DNA from: Melitaea cinxia
Taxonomy: Eukaryota; Arthropoda; Insecta; Lepidoptera; Nymphalidae
Assembly: GCF_905220565.1 (NCBI RefSeq)
Contig: NC_059416.1
Location: 1,922,001 to 1,986,000, forward strand
Direction: 5' to 3'
DNA length: 64,000 nucleotides
Shown here: in pieces, positions 21,104 through 31,276 of the stretch
Layout of the letters: each line of letters begins with the position of its first letter
Position numbering within the stretch: position 1 is the stretch's first letter
Notes under the pieces: model-generated
The model's database searches: none
What the model saw: only the letters and a program-made list of their open reading frames with translations
Told to the model about the DNA's origin: nothing
Made by a program: the position numbers and the translations under genes

Positions 21104-21584
21104 TATAGTAATCTGTGTGATATAAAAATTATATTCTAATTATAACAATTAAAAGATATAAAAAAACACAAAATGTTTTTCATTACTATGGCCCATGTTT
21201 CTTGGAGACAATCGATGTATTAGGAGTAGAACTACCTAACATTTGGTTTGGGTTTTTCGTTTACACGGTTTAAAGGGCATCTATCCTACTCACTATTTTC
21301 ATATTGGGGCAACTATCCATATAGGTAGGCATCTATCCTCAAAAAAGGGGTTCACGAAAAGCTAATTTCTGCTTAATCTGCATTGGGTAGGTTAAAAAAG
21401 AATAGTAATAATTCAACATAAAGGACCGAGCTAGCTACATTAATAAAAATTATTCGTATAAAAATCATATTTTTAAAATTAGGTTGCTATTTCAAAAAGT
21501 GAGGCATCTATCCCGGTTTTACCCTACATTACAAATTATACAGTCTTGACGTGGACGTGGATTTAGAGTCAAGTTGCTGTGATC

Positions 21585-21720
21585 ACGATAATAATAATCT
21601 TTATTGAACACAATCATAATTCATACAATAAATAGATTACCCTGACTCCTGCATTAGTAGCACTGTGTTGCAGAAGCCAGTATCCTCCCCTTGATTACAT
21701 GTAACAACAACTTATGAATT
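21585..21720 (-). mobile_element. LINE 3' tail (TTCAATAAAGATTATTATTA type)
   Basis: On the minus strand it reads CTTCTGCAACACAGTGCTAC, GGAGTCAGGGTAATCTATTT and TGTTCAATAAAGATTATTAT, ending in a (TTA)n tail. A second LINE family, distinct from the hairpin-tailed one. Compare 55930-56045. Confidence 0.6.
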
Positions 21721-21829
21721 AATTATTATTAATTTAATACAATATCAATTCGTGATCAAACTGATTGTGTTTTCCCCATGACAAATAAAAAATTCTGTCA
21801 TCAATGTACATTATAACACTGACAATAAT

Positions 21830-21895
21830 TACGGATTGTTAGGGATAACTCAGACATACAGACGATTAACCTCCTCTTTTTTTGAAGTCGGTTAA
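21830..21895 (-). mobile_element. Family M fragment
   Basis: Only the terminal CTCCTCTTTTTTTGAAGTCG-GTTAA end and preceding TTAGGGATAACTCAGACATA remain. Confidence 0.6.
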
Positions 21896-21917
21896 TTATG
21901 ACGAATTACCTCTCAGT

Positions 21918-22257
21918 GCTGTGTGGTTACGGCATTAAGAATATAGCCACCCCCTCTCTTCCCGTGGGTGTCGTAAGAGGCGAGTAAGGGATAACACAGT
22001 TCCACTACCACCTTGGAACTTAAAAAGCCGACCGATGGCGGGATAACCATCCAACTACTGGCTTTGAAATACACAGGCCGAAGACGGGCAGCAGCGTCTT
22101 CGGTGCGACAAAGCCAGCCCCGCGGTCATCAACCCGCCTGCCCAGCATGGTGAGTATGGGCAAAACACATGAGTTCACGCCATTTTTGACGCGAACTTGT
22201 TGAGGCCTATTTCCAGCAGTGGACTATATTAGGCTGAAGTGATGATGATGAGTGATG
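21918..22257 (+). mobile_element. SINE family B, full length
   Basis: 340-bp plus-strand copy starting CTGTGTGGTTACGGCATTAAG and ending AGCAGTGGACTATATTAGGC followed by TGAAGTGATGATGATGA. The 10-bp duplication ACCTCTCAGT flanks it (21908-21917 and 22258-22267). The internal hairpin CCGAAGACG/CGTCTTCGG is intact. The last about 55 bp match the RTE tail. Confidence 0.85.
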
Positions 22258-22262
22258 ACCTC

Positions 22263-22759
22263 TCAGTAAGTCGTTATTTGAAACGTTTACTTAGATAATT
22301 CAAAGTCGTATCAACAGACATACATAGAAAAAGAACAAGTTCTTACAGACCAGTCTGAAAATATCGACTAAACAATTTTAACAAAACTTACTCCAACGTA
22401 ATACACGAAATCAGTCCCCAGTTAAAAACAAGATTGGAAATTAAAAATCTTATTAAGTGTGCACTCAGGCATCGAACTGCGATCCGACTTTCATATAACC
22501 GCGCGCGCCCGAGCAAGGAATCAATTAGTACACGTTTCGGCACAATTAGCTGCGCACACGCATCGTTGAGTCGACGCGCCGAAAAAACAACAGAGGTTTA
22601 AATTAATGAGTTTTTAATTTATTATTGTTTTGTTATTCTGTATGAGGATATCTCTGATTATGTTTGGGTATTAATGGCTACTTGAAGGGTTTGGATGATT
22701 TCTATAAATGGTAAGTTAATATTTAAAAAAATTATATAAATACAAAAGTATGAAATCAC
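22263..22759. other. Unique stretch with a GC-richer island, no gene
   Basis: The segment 22495-22585 (GCGCGCGCCCGAGCAAGG, ACACGCATCGTTGAGTCGAC) is non-repetitive in this window and GC-richer than its surroundings; it could be a host regulatory element. No open frame of note. Confidence 0.35.
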
Positions 22760-22761
22760 TT

Positions 22762-23125
22762 ATTAGTTCAGTCTAATACAGTTCGCTGCTGGACATAGGT
22801 CTCCACAAGTTAGCACAACAATGGAGTAGACTCATGTGTTTTGCCCATAGTCACCATGCTGGGCAGGCAGATTGGTGACCGCAGGGCTAGCTTTGTCGCA
22901 CCAAAGACGCTACTGCCCGTTTTTGGCCTGTGTATTTCAATGGCATCAGTTGGATGGTTATCCCACCATCAGTCGAATTTTCCAGTTACAAGGTGATAGT
23001 GGAACTGTGTTATCCTTTAGTCGCCTCTTACGACACCCACGGGAAAAGTGGGGGTGGCTATATTCTTAATGACGTAACCACACAGCATTAAGAATTTAGC
23101 CACCCCCTCTCTTCCCACGAAGTCA
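22762..23125 (-). mobile_element. SINE family B, diverged, with partial second head
   Basis: Minus-strand copy with tail TTCAGTCTAATACAGTTCGC at low coordinates and head near 23090. Just outside the head, ATTAAGAATTTAGCCACCCC (23088-23110) repeats the head sequence in the opposite orientation, so two heads meet or the 5' end was rearranged. Confidence 0.75.
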
Positions 23126-23134
23126 CTCATTTAC

Positions 23135-23400
23135 CATAATTGTGTTTGCTCGTAAACGAAAAAAATCGACTTCAATAATTATTGATTATAATTAATACAA
23201 GTAATACAACGTAGATACACGAAAAAAATAATCAAGTAAATACGCATTATTAGATATAGCTCAAAAAGCACTTGTCAGATCTCAATTAAATTTAAATAAG
23301 ACCACATGATATGCACCACCTTTTGATTAAAAAAAAAACCAACGAAATTCGTCCACCCAGTCAAAACTCAAAAGTTCTGAGGTAACATACATTAATGTTA
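23135..23400 (-). mobile_element. Family M copy, truncated
   Basis: Starts TAATTGTGTTTGCTCGTAAACG and includes ACAAGTAATACAACGTAGAT and GATCTCAATTAAATTTAAAT. The GGAGGAGGTT end is missing. Confidence 0.65.
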
Positions 23401-23619
23401 TGACATAGACAGATAAATTTAGCTTAGATGTTCTATTAAGTATCAAACCCTATCACAAATAGATGAAACGAAAAAAACGTTTACATATCAATGCATATAC
23501 TTCGATTTATATATAAATAAAATATGTAATATAGTTAATAAAAAAACTACAGGAGTTAAAAATATAGCAAAAAACATAAAGTTAATATTTACTGAAAAAA
23601 CCCACTACTTAATTTACTT

Positions 23620-23965
23620 CAGTCTGTAATATCCCACTACTGGGCATAGGATTCTTTCCTTATGTAGGAGAACGATCAGAGCTTCATCCACCACGCTGCT
23701 CCACTGCGGGTTGGCATATAATATAAACATAACACATAACTCATAAGTAAAAATCTCTATCAGGTGTACATGATAACAACCAGGACCGACAGCTTAACGT
23801 GCTCTCCGAGACGGTGGGGAGACCCACGAAGATATACAACCAGATCCGAAATAATTATTTGTATAAACACAAATATCAACTCCGAACGGGAATCGAACCC
23901 GTGACCGTCGATGTTTAGACGCCGTCGACACGGCACATGCACAATTACACCGGAGCGATCGTCAA
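23620..23965 (-). mobile_element. SINE family D, near full length
   Basis: Tail GTCTGTAATATCCCACTACT at low coordinates. The body has TCAGGTGTACATGATAACAA and GACCGACAGCTTAACGTGC. The tRNA-like head is at 23880-23965 (CGGGAATCGAACCCGTGACC and TTACACCGGAGCGATCG, a reversed B box and acceptor/A-box area). Confidence 0.8.
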
Positions 23966-24624
23966 TAGCTAATTCATGAACTTAAATTTAGATTCTTATT
24001 TAGGGCCTGTTACACCGGTTACTGTTAAGGCAATTCGACACATGACGGTAATCAACAGATAAAATTTTATGAACTACTTATTTTCATTTTTCACATTCGA
24101 ATTCCAGTTAATTTATCGGATATTTTTTTCGCAATTGTGAATCTAAAAGTTTATTGTTTGAAGTGAAAGAGGTCCTACTTGCCTATTTTACCACCTTCTG
24201 TTAAAGTCCATTCGAAGGTAATGTTCAGGATAATCATTATCAAAACTGTGACACAGGCCAAACTCATTCATTTAAACTCATTTCATTTACCGAGAACAAA
24301 GTAAACACAACTAAAAATGTTTACATTGTATGTTGAAAACTAATTTGGTCCTTCCAGCAGAATTAATATGACGCGAAGTTAAATTCGTTTCTTAATTTCC
24401 CAATTAACGGACTGTCCGCTTAAATTTCCCTTCCCTACATATATCGCGAAGGTAACGATCATTTGTGAGTGGTTGCAGAAACCGCGGGAGCTCGCCGGTC
24501 GCCATTAGTCAAATAAACTCGCCTGTTTAGACTGGAACTGATTTTCGGATGGATCGGTTTATATTCTTGTGACACGATTTTCATGTCATGATTTTTATGT
24601 GCAAAAATGTGTTTGTGATTTTTT
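23966..24624. other. Unique stretch, no gene
   Basis: Non-repetitive DNA. 24430-24540 (CGCGAAGGTAACGATCATTT, CCGCGGGAGCTCGCCGGTCG) is GC-richer than the surroundings. No coding support. Confidence 0.35.
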
Positions 24625-24835
24625 TATACGAGTTGCAAACAAGCATATGGCCCCGTCTCTAACACCAGAAGCATCCCAACCGCATTGCCAATTATACCCT
24701 CGACTATCTCCAAGAGCTCTGGTCACTTTACTCACCATAGGATCTAAAAGCTGTATATTTAGCTGTGATCTTCTGTAAGGGCTGCTCCAGAATTTGAGCA
24801 GGATAATTCGTGCTGTGTCCAACGTCAGTTAAATA
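24625..24835 (+). repeat. Family C repeat, diverged
   Basis: GAGTTGCAAACAAGCATATGG, ACACCAGAAGCATCCCAACC, AAGAGCTCTGGTCACTTTAC and TTTAGCTGTGATCTTCTGTA; the GTCGAGGTACTACCCCAGTC part is deleted. Confidence 0.7.
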
Positions 24836-25698
24836 CTGAAGAACTGATAATAAGTTACTTTACTTATTCTACTATTTTAATGTAAACCCTTTCAGTAGTT
24901 TGGTGCGATGCATTACGATGTCAAATTAGCGGTTTACATTATTTCCTTAGGATATTGTAAAGATGGTCTTGTCCATTCCACAAAAATCGTACTACACGTG
25001 TTGAAGCAACTACTATTTGCACATTTTACTGATCACAATCTTTCCAAAGAGAACTCTGCTTAAAGTCCAGTGTTCTGTTATAGTATGGACCATTTAGTTC
25101 TGGCTACAGTACGGCTACAGTAAACAGTAGTCATCACAGGAACAGTACTATTAAAGTAAAAGTGGACTTGGATAATTTTTATCAAGAAATTCGGCACCGT
25201 TCTTTTATAAGTGGTAACTTAAGTCTCAATGTGTATTTGATTGTAGTATATTAACGCGTAGTCTAATTTTTTTTTTGTCTTAAATATTTAAAAATATATT
25301 GTGAATCGTAAGGATTAAATGTAAACGGCGTTTTAAGTTCCCGACCGAGGTTGCGTCGTAAATCGGATACGGTGTGAAATATGGTCGAATTCGCGCTGAT
25401 GTGTTTACGAGCGCGCTGCGATCATATTGATTGCTTTCAAAGCATGTCTGACATCTATGGAGTTCCTGATAGTAATGGATGTTTGTAACTTCATCTCTAC
25501 TGATGCTGTGGAAGGGAGAGATTGGATTTGTTATCGATAAGTTTAGAAATTATTGAATATGTTTCAATATATGGCCTTTGTTAAACATTATTACATAACA
25601 TTGAGTTCATTAGGTACTGAAGTTTGTAATGTACCTTATTTTTTAATGCAACAATTTTTAAGTTAACTAATATTGTTTTTTTATTTTTTATTTTGGTA
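24836..25698. other. Unique stretch, no gene
   Basis: Non-repetitive; 25335-25450 is GC-richer (GCGCGCTGCGATCATATTG). No coding sequence recognised. Confidence 0.35.
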
Positions 25699-25699
25699 T

Positions 25700-25747
25700 A
25701 GCAGGGGAACCCATTTACGGGTGATATCCAGGACGCCCGGGTAAGCA
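25700..25747 (-). mobile_element. GC-rich retroelement, extreme 5' truncation
   Basis: GCAGGGGAACCCATTTACGG followed by GTGATATCCAGGACGCCCGG, the last about 45 bp of the element seen at 4521-4937 and 33007-33247. Flanking ATTTTGGTA and ATTTTGATA may be a diverged target-site duplication. Confidence 0.65.
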
Positions 25748-26304
25748 TTCCTAGAAAATTAATTTTGATACCATGACTCTTTGTGATTTTTTTTTGAGGT
25801 AGGTTAAGTGCGTATTATCAACATGTAGAGAAATAAATGATTTTTTTTCAAAGACTAACAAAAAAGGCTTGTTATAGCGTCCAATATGAAAAAAATCAAA
25901 TTTTCGATTCGAAGTCGAAAGAACTATTCGAGTACATTATTGATAGTTAGAGATTAACTATTAATAAAAGAACAAAAAAAAAAAGTAAATCTCCACTTTA
26001 TTTGAAATATTCAAATAGTGTGTTACAAAAGTTTTTGCTTAAGAATTTACCTAATTAACCTTGCATACAGTTTAACGCTTAAAGTACGTAATGATGAATA
26101 TATTACTTGAAATTTACTGCTGAAATCATAAATATTGATAATTGCTTCGTGTCATTTGTATTTAGAACCGTCAGTCTATATATAACATTAACAGTAGTTA
26201 ACGGTAAATTAAAATGAATTTCAGTACAATACAAATAATTAACTAACTTGACATATAATCATGTTGTGTGGACTGTCGATCACGTGAAATGACTAGTGCT
26301 AAAG
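25748..26304. other. AT-rich stretch, no gene
   Basis: Nothing recognised. Confidence 0.4.
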
Positions 26305-26545
26305 CAACAACCACCCGGCATAGTGGTTGGTGCGTGTGCCATGTACATGCCTACTCGCTCAGGATGGATATGTATTTGTACAATTTTTTTTCCAGTTTGG
26401 ATGTCTGCCCTTGTGGCTTCCCACCGTGTCTCGGTGAGCACGTAGAGCTGTCGGTCCTAGTTGTTGTCATTGTCACCTGGTAAGGATTGTTTCTCATGGT
26501 AGAGAATATATTCGCCAATTTGCAGTGGAGCTGCGTGATGGATGA
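26305..26545 (+). mobile_element. SINE family D, diverged
   Basis: tRNA-like head ACCCGGCATAGTGGTTGGTG at about 26311; body CGTGTCTCGGTGAGCACGTA, GTAGAGAATATATTCGCCAA and CAGTGGAGCTGCGTGATGG. Ends before the canonical tail. Confidence 0.65.
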
Positions 26546-27815
26546 AGCAAAAATCTATTTGAAATTTGAAATTTTGAATGTATGTCAAAACATTACAACA
26601 AAATTGACTATACTAAAGAATATCAGTTCAAAAAACAAAAGGACAATGAATTGAACCTAAAACATTTCTAAATACAGCAACACACAATCGAAAACAAAAC
26701 GCCCGAGTGCCGTTTACCGTTGATCCTTGAAATTTCAAACAATCAAACAGTACAAAAATTTCGTAATTTAAAAGTGAAATGTCGCAGCAGACTGACGGAC
26801 GCCTGGCTGACAGAGACAGACGACAAGCGAATACAATCACGGAAAAAGGGACAAAACACGAGAAAAATATTTTACACATTTCGTAAAATAAAACGTCCCG
26901 ATGCAAGATTCCCCGCGTGCCGTCCGACCCAATTAAGATCCCAAAAGATTGTCTCCCGACTTTTTTGTCGGTTCTTTTTTGTCACAATACGTTTTTTAAC
27001 ACCTCGTATTTGAAAAGAGTTTTAGGTCGTCTAAACGTCGGCGATTTTGTAACGAGAAAATGTTGTCTTTTTAATATGAATAATGAGAATAATGATTCTA
27101 TTATCTCTATCATATTTACTTTTCGATATGAAACATCATTGTCATTAAAACTCTTAATGTTACTAACTACTGTATCCACCGCTTTATATGCTTTACGATA
27201 TAATTTATTCTAATTACACATATAAATATTTGTAGATATTCTTAAGCCACCAAATCACAGACCATTTAATTATTGCTCGTTGCAACTAATGCAACTTTAT
27301 TAATTTTGTTTCCTTAAATAAATGTATGTTACTTTTGTGTTGGTGTGCAAAAAGTGTAAATAAATAAATAAATAATTACAGTATCTATAGAACCCAGACT
27401 TAATAATTATCTAAAACTTACTATAAGTCTGTTTAATGGTAGCTTTTCGATAGATATTGTGAATTAGAAATATTCTGCCAATCCACGTCGACGAAGACTC
27501 TTTTGAGAGTTAGAAGTATCGTATTCTTATTTCAAATACAATCAAGTATCGTCTGACAGTTGAAGTCGTTCGTTTGTACTCAGACTTAGATAAAAGCTGA
27601 TAATTGTTGAATTTTGTTGGAATGGAAAATAATGAGTGTCTCTCATTAGTTATGGGTAATCTTTATAAGGTACGTGATTGATTCGCTGACTCTTCTGTTT
27701 GATCTTATCGAAGGCTTTAAACTTTATTAACGTGTATATTTGTTTAGTAGGTAATACTTTGTGTGGAGTATTGACATTTTTGGGATGAGATGATTATAAG
27801 TTTTAGATTTTTTTT
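26546..27815. other. Unique stretch, no gene
   Basis: Non-repetitive. Overlapping short open frames on both strands at 26628-27213 show no domain or codon pattern I recognise. An AAATAAATAAATAA tail at about 27356-27375, after AAAAAGTGT, may be the end of an old LINE. Confidence 0.35.
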
Positions 27816-27819
27816 TAAT

Positions 27820-28070
27820 ACGCGCTTCAGTCTGTAATATCCCATTGCTGTGCATAGGCCTCTTTCTCCATATAGGCGTAGGATCGGAACTTAATTCACC
27901 ACGCTGTCCCACTGATCGCTACTATTAATAGCAATCGCTATCAGGTGTGTATGATAATCATAAGAACAGACATACAAAATGTAAAGAAACATTTGTACAA
28001 ATAGAAATCCATCCATTTATTAGGCGGCACACGCACCACTACACACCAGATCGGTTGTTAGAACACATAT
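27820..28070 (-). mobile_element. SINE family D, internally deleted
   Basis: Tail GCTTCAGTCTGTAATATCCC, body GATCGGAACTTAATTCACCA and AATCGCTATCAGGTGTGTAT, and a decayed head CACCACTACACACCAGATCG (reversed A-box area). Confidence 0.7.
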
Positions 28071-28437
28071 AAAACTTTACCATTTAACAATAATTAGATT
28101 TTAAGCTACAGATAGTGTTTTAAATGTACTTTTATTAAATAAAATTACATCAATTTGAATCGAAACGACTTACATCTTCGGTTATAGCGAATAATTAGGG
28201 GTCTTTTAATATTGAATTACAATCCCCTTTTTAAGTATTATGCGTTTGTTAATCTTTATGATTATATGAAGGTGTTAACTACATTTCGATTGAGATGAGG
28301 ATTGATGTCAAACCGAGTTGTAACATTTTTTAGCAACTTTTTAATATTTGTAATTACGTTCAAACGATCACGAAATTTAAAAACGTTCAAAATTTATAAT
28401 GTCGTCTTTGATTAAACAATTATACAATACTATCTTT
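28071..28437. other. AT-rich stretch, no gene
   Basis: Nothing recognised. Confidence 0.4.
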
Positions 28438-28610
28438 AACCCGCGGCTTCGCACGAATTGATATTTTTTTTATAAAATTCTCCTATGCCACTTCTAATAC
28501 CTGCAAGAATATGTGTACAAAGTTTCACGATGATCGGTTAAGTAGAATTACGTGAAAGCGTAATAAACAAACTTACATTCACATTAATACTATTAGTAGG
28601 GATTATATAT
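28438..28610. repeat. Family F repeat
   Basis: Begins CCCGCGGCTTCGCACGAATT, includes ACAAAGTTTCACGATGATCG and ends AATACTATTAGTAGGGAT. This layout is widespread in butterflies and moths; probably the decayed 3' part of a LINE. Traces with the same border occur at 35238-35280, 43645-43700, 49330-49480 and 55030-55195. Confidence 0.6.
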
Positions 28611-28724
28611 GTTTATAATTCACAATTTAAGAACTAAATATTTACAGATAGTTGAGGTACCTTAATCATGACCTCGTACTGTTTTATTTTTTAATATATA
28701 CTTGTTTGTTTTAATTTATACTGT

Positions 28725-28935
28725 TAACTAGCTTACCCCGCAAATGTTGTTTTGCCATATATTTTATGAACCCCCTTAATGCCCCACCTCCTTATAACTT
28801 AAGAATATAAAAAATAGATGTTGGCCAATTCTCAGACCAACCCGATATGCACACAACATTTCATAAAAATCGATCCAGCCGTTTCGGAGGAGTATTTTAA
28901 CTAACATTGTGACACGAGAATTTTATATATGACGA
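28725..28935. repeat. Family F-like repeat, second subtype
   Basis: ACTAGCTTACCCCGCAAATG, CAACATTTCATAAAAATCGA, then CCGTTTCGGAGGAGTATTTT, ending in ATATATGACGAACAAG. A short opposite-strand piece occurs at 54580-54640. Confidence 0.5.
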
Positions 28936-28991
28936 ACAAGTTTACAGTTCATTTGATAGTAAGCAATTAGCGTGGCTTATAGAGGTCTGCG

Positions 28992-29293
28992 GTGTGGTTA
29001 CATTAGTAAAAAATATAGCCACCCCCTCTCTTCCCGTGTGTGTCATAAGAGGCGACTAAGGAATAAAACAGTTCCACTACCACCTTGGAATTTAAAAAAC
29101 CGACCAATAGCGGGATAACCATCCAACGGCTAGTCTTCGGTGCGACAAAGCCAGACCTGCGGTCACTAACCCGACTGCCCAGCGTGGTGACTATGGGCAA
29201 AACACATGAGTTCACGCCATTTTTGGCGCGAACTTGTAGAGGCATATGTCCAGCAGTGGACTGTGATAGGCTGAAGTGATGATGATTATGATG
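28992..29293 (+). mobile_element. SINE family B, full length, 13-bp duplication
   Basis: 302-bp plus-strand copy starting GTGTGGTTACATTAG and ending AGTGGACTGTGATAGGCTG with AAGTGATGATGATTATGATG. An exact 13-bp repeat ATAGAGGTCTGCG lies at 28979-28991 and 29294-29306. This copy defines the 5' end of the family and shows it moves by target-primed reverse transcription. The left hairpin arm is partly lost here. Confidence 0.9.
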
Positions 29294-29439
29294 ATAGAGG
29301 TCTGCGATATCAAAAATATCGTAGGTGATCGGGAACAAAACCATAGAGCAGTGTCATTTATCTATGATACTTTTATTTTTTCTTTTTAATGAAAGATTTA
29401 ACAATAATATAGACAAATATTTTTTGTAACTCAATCTAA

Positions 29440-29620
29440 ATTCTAATATTATAAAGCTGATAAGTTTGTTTATTTAAACGCTCTAATCTCAGGAACTACT
29501 GCTTCGAATTGAAATATCTTTCTGTATTGGATAGTCTATTTAACAAAGAAGGCTAAAGGTTATTTTTTTTCCTCAAATTAACACGTGTGAAACCGCAAGA
29601 CTCAGCTAGTCGATAATAAA
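29440..29620. repeat. Family F repeat, subtype with GGAACTACTGCTTCGAATTG
   Basis: TCTAATATTATAAAGCTGAT, CTCAGGAACTACTGCTTCGA, TATTGGATAGTCTATTTAAC and ending near GCAAGACTCAGCTAGTCG. Similar copies: 61105-61245 and, reversed, 63210-63400. Confidence 0.6.
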
Positions 29621-30109
29621 CTACCCTCTAAAATATCTTTGAATTTTTTTTAATGTTATAATGAACAACTTTTTCGGTTTTTTTAAATTTTTTGTTTGTC
29701 CTTAATGTTTTTTTTTTTTAATTATTAGTAGGTATGGATAATATAATTACAGTGTAAGTGAGGACTGGTAACAAGCTCCCGATCATCAGAGAGCAAGGTG
29801 CTAGTAAAACGATTAACGTCCATAAACCTTTCTTTGTAAGGCTGCTGTTAACTGTATTTGGTTATAACATCGTAAGAATACGCCAAGCGCGAGTGTACCT
29901 AATTTTTTATATATATTTCTCAAATTATTAAATTCCACCTAAATACACGAAGCTACGGCAGAAATCCCTTTTTGTTTATTTGGGGTTTACAATATTATCC
30001 AATAGATGGCGCTGTTAAGGTCAATTAAGATGTACCTACTATGTAGAGGCTATTTTGACACTATTAGAAGCTCTTAATCCAACTGAACGAAGCTATTTTT
30101 GATTTTGAT
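29621..30109. other. AT-rich stretch, no gene
   Basis: Nothing recognised; a T-run lies at about 29709-29719. Confidence 0.4.
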
Positions 30110-30230
30110 TTTGTGATCGAGTGAGTCGAATGGAAGATGAGAGGGAGATATAAGTTAGTGAAAACAGAAAGAGAGAGAATTACATTTCTTAAGTCTAACT
30201 TTAGTCGTGTGGACTAAAGCACTCTTTTTT
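30110..30230 (+). repeat. Family E repeat, 3' part
   Basis: GAGGGAGATATAAGTTAGTG and TTTAGTCGTGTGGACTAAAG, ending CTCTTTTTT. It abuts family M. Confidence 0.65.
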
Positions 30231-30845
30231 AACCGACTTCCAAAAAAGGAGGAGGTTCTCAATTCGACTGTATCTTTTTTTTTTATTTTTATGTATGTTA
30301 CATCAGAACTTTTTAACGGGTAGACCGATTTCAACACATTTTATTTTAATCGAAAGGTGGTGTGTGCCAATTGGTCCCATTTAAATTTATTTGAGATCTA
30401 ACAACTACTTTTCGAGTTATATCTAATAATGCGTTTTTACTTGACGCTTTTTTCGTCGACCTGCGTTGTATTATACCGCATAACTTTCTACTGGATGTAC
30501 CGATTTTGATAATTCTTTTTTTGTTGGAAAGAGGATATCCCTAGTTTGGTGCCATGATAAGGAAACTAGGATCTGATGATGGGATCCCAGAGAAATCGAG
30601 GGAAACTCTCGAAAATCCGCAATAACTTTTTACTGGGTGTACCGATTTTGATAATTTTTAATTTAATCAAAAGCTGATGTTTATTATGTGGTCACATATA
30701 AATTTTATCGAGATCTGATAACTACTTTTTGAGTAATCTTTGATAACGCGTAGTTGCTTGACTATTTTTTCGTCGATCTACGTTGTATTACTTGTCGATG
30801 TAATTGAAGTCGGTTTTTTTTCGTTTGCGAGCAAACACAATTATT
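30231..30845 (+). mobile_element. MITE-like family M, longest copy
   Basis: About 615 bp. Begins AACCGACTTCCAAAAAAGG and ends TGAAGTCGGTTTTTTTTCG with TTTGCGAGCAAACACAATTA, so AACCGACTTC is inverted at the two ends. An internal module (ACCGATTTTGATAATT) occurs twice, at about 30500 and 30640. Non-coding. Confidence 0.75.
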
Positions 30846-30973
30846 TTAGACCAAGCGAGATTAAAAAATAGGAGAGGATTATGTTAAATTTGAATAATCT
30901 TAACACTATGAATTATAATAATCAAATGAATTAAATGATCAATAAGAAGATAATTAAATAAAGAAACATATTA

Positions 30974-31276
30974 GAGCCCATCCATAAATTACGTCATACG
31001 ATTTTGCGATTGTTTGACCGCACTCCCGTCCATGTCATAAATTGTTACATAGTGTGACGTCACATATTTTGCAATTTTACACCCATAAATGCTCATTTAT
31101 TTAACTAAAACATCAGTTTCGACATTTTCTTTTATTTCCATTTAACTAGTTATATTAGATATCTTATAAGTATTTTTGAAATATAATGTCATAAAATTTT
31201 GTATCTCCCACCCCTTGTCACACAATTGCACACTTTGTCGACCCCATAACATGTGACGTACTTTATGGATGGCCCC
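30974..31276. mobile_element. 303-bp MITE, PIF/Harbinger-like
   Basis: The ends GAGCCCATCCATAAATTACG and (reverse complement of the right end) GGGGCCATCCATAAAGTACG match at about 20 of 23 positions. TTA flanks both sides (30971-30973 and 31277-31279), the 3-bp target duplication typical of PIF/Harbinger. Non-coding interior. Confidence 0.8.

Larger units (their letters stand above)
19746..21524. mobile_element. Pogo/Tigger-like DNA transposon remnant (TA target site)
   Basis: Terminal inverted repeats GGTAAAACCGGGAGAGATGCC (19747-19767; T for the second G in the other end) and GGCATCTATCCCGGTTTTACC (21503-21523), each directly next to a TA dinucleotide (19744-19745 and 21525-21526). Subterminal copies of GATAGATGCC / GGCATCTATCC recur at about 19774, 20102-20112, 20165, 21285 and 21330. 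It contains the small HTH-like frame at 20293-20379, a TA run and a later RTE insertion (20596-21103). Without the insertion it would be about 1.26 kb. The TA duplication and HTH-psq-like start point to the pogo/Tigger branch of Tc1/mariner (inference). No DDE domain remains. Confidence 0.75.

Noticed and set aside
26628..27213. Overlapping frames on both strands as a real gene
   Set aside because: No homology, no consistent codon pattern, and open frames on both strands are explained by local base composition.
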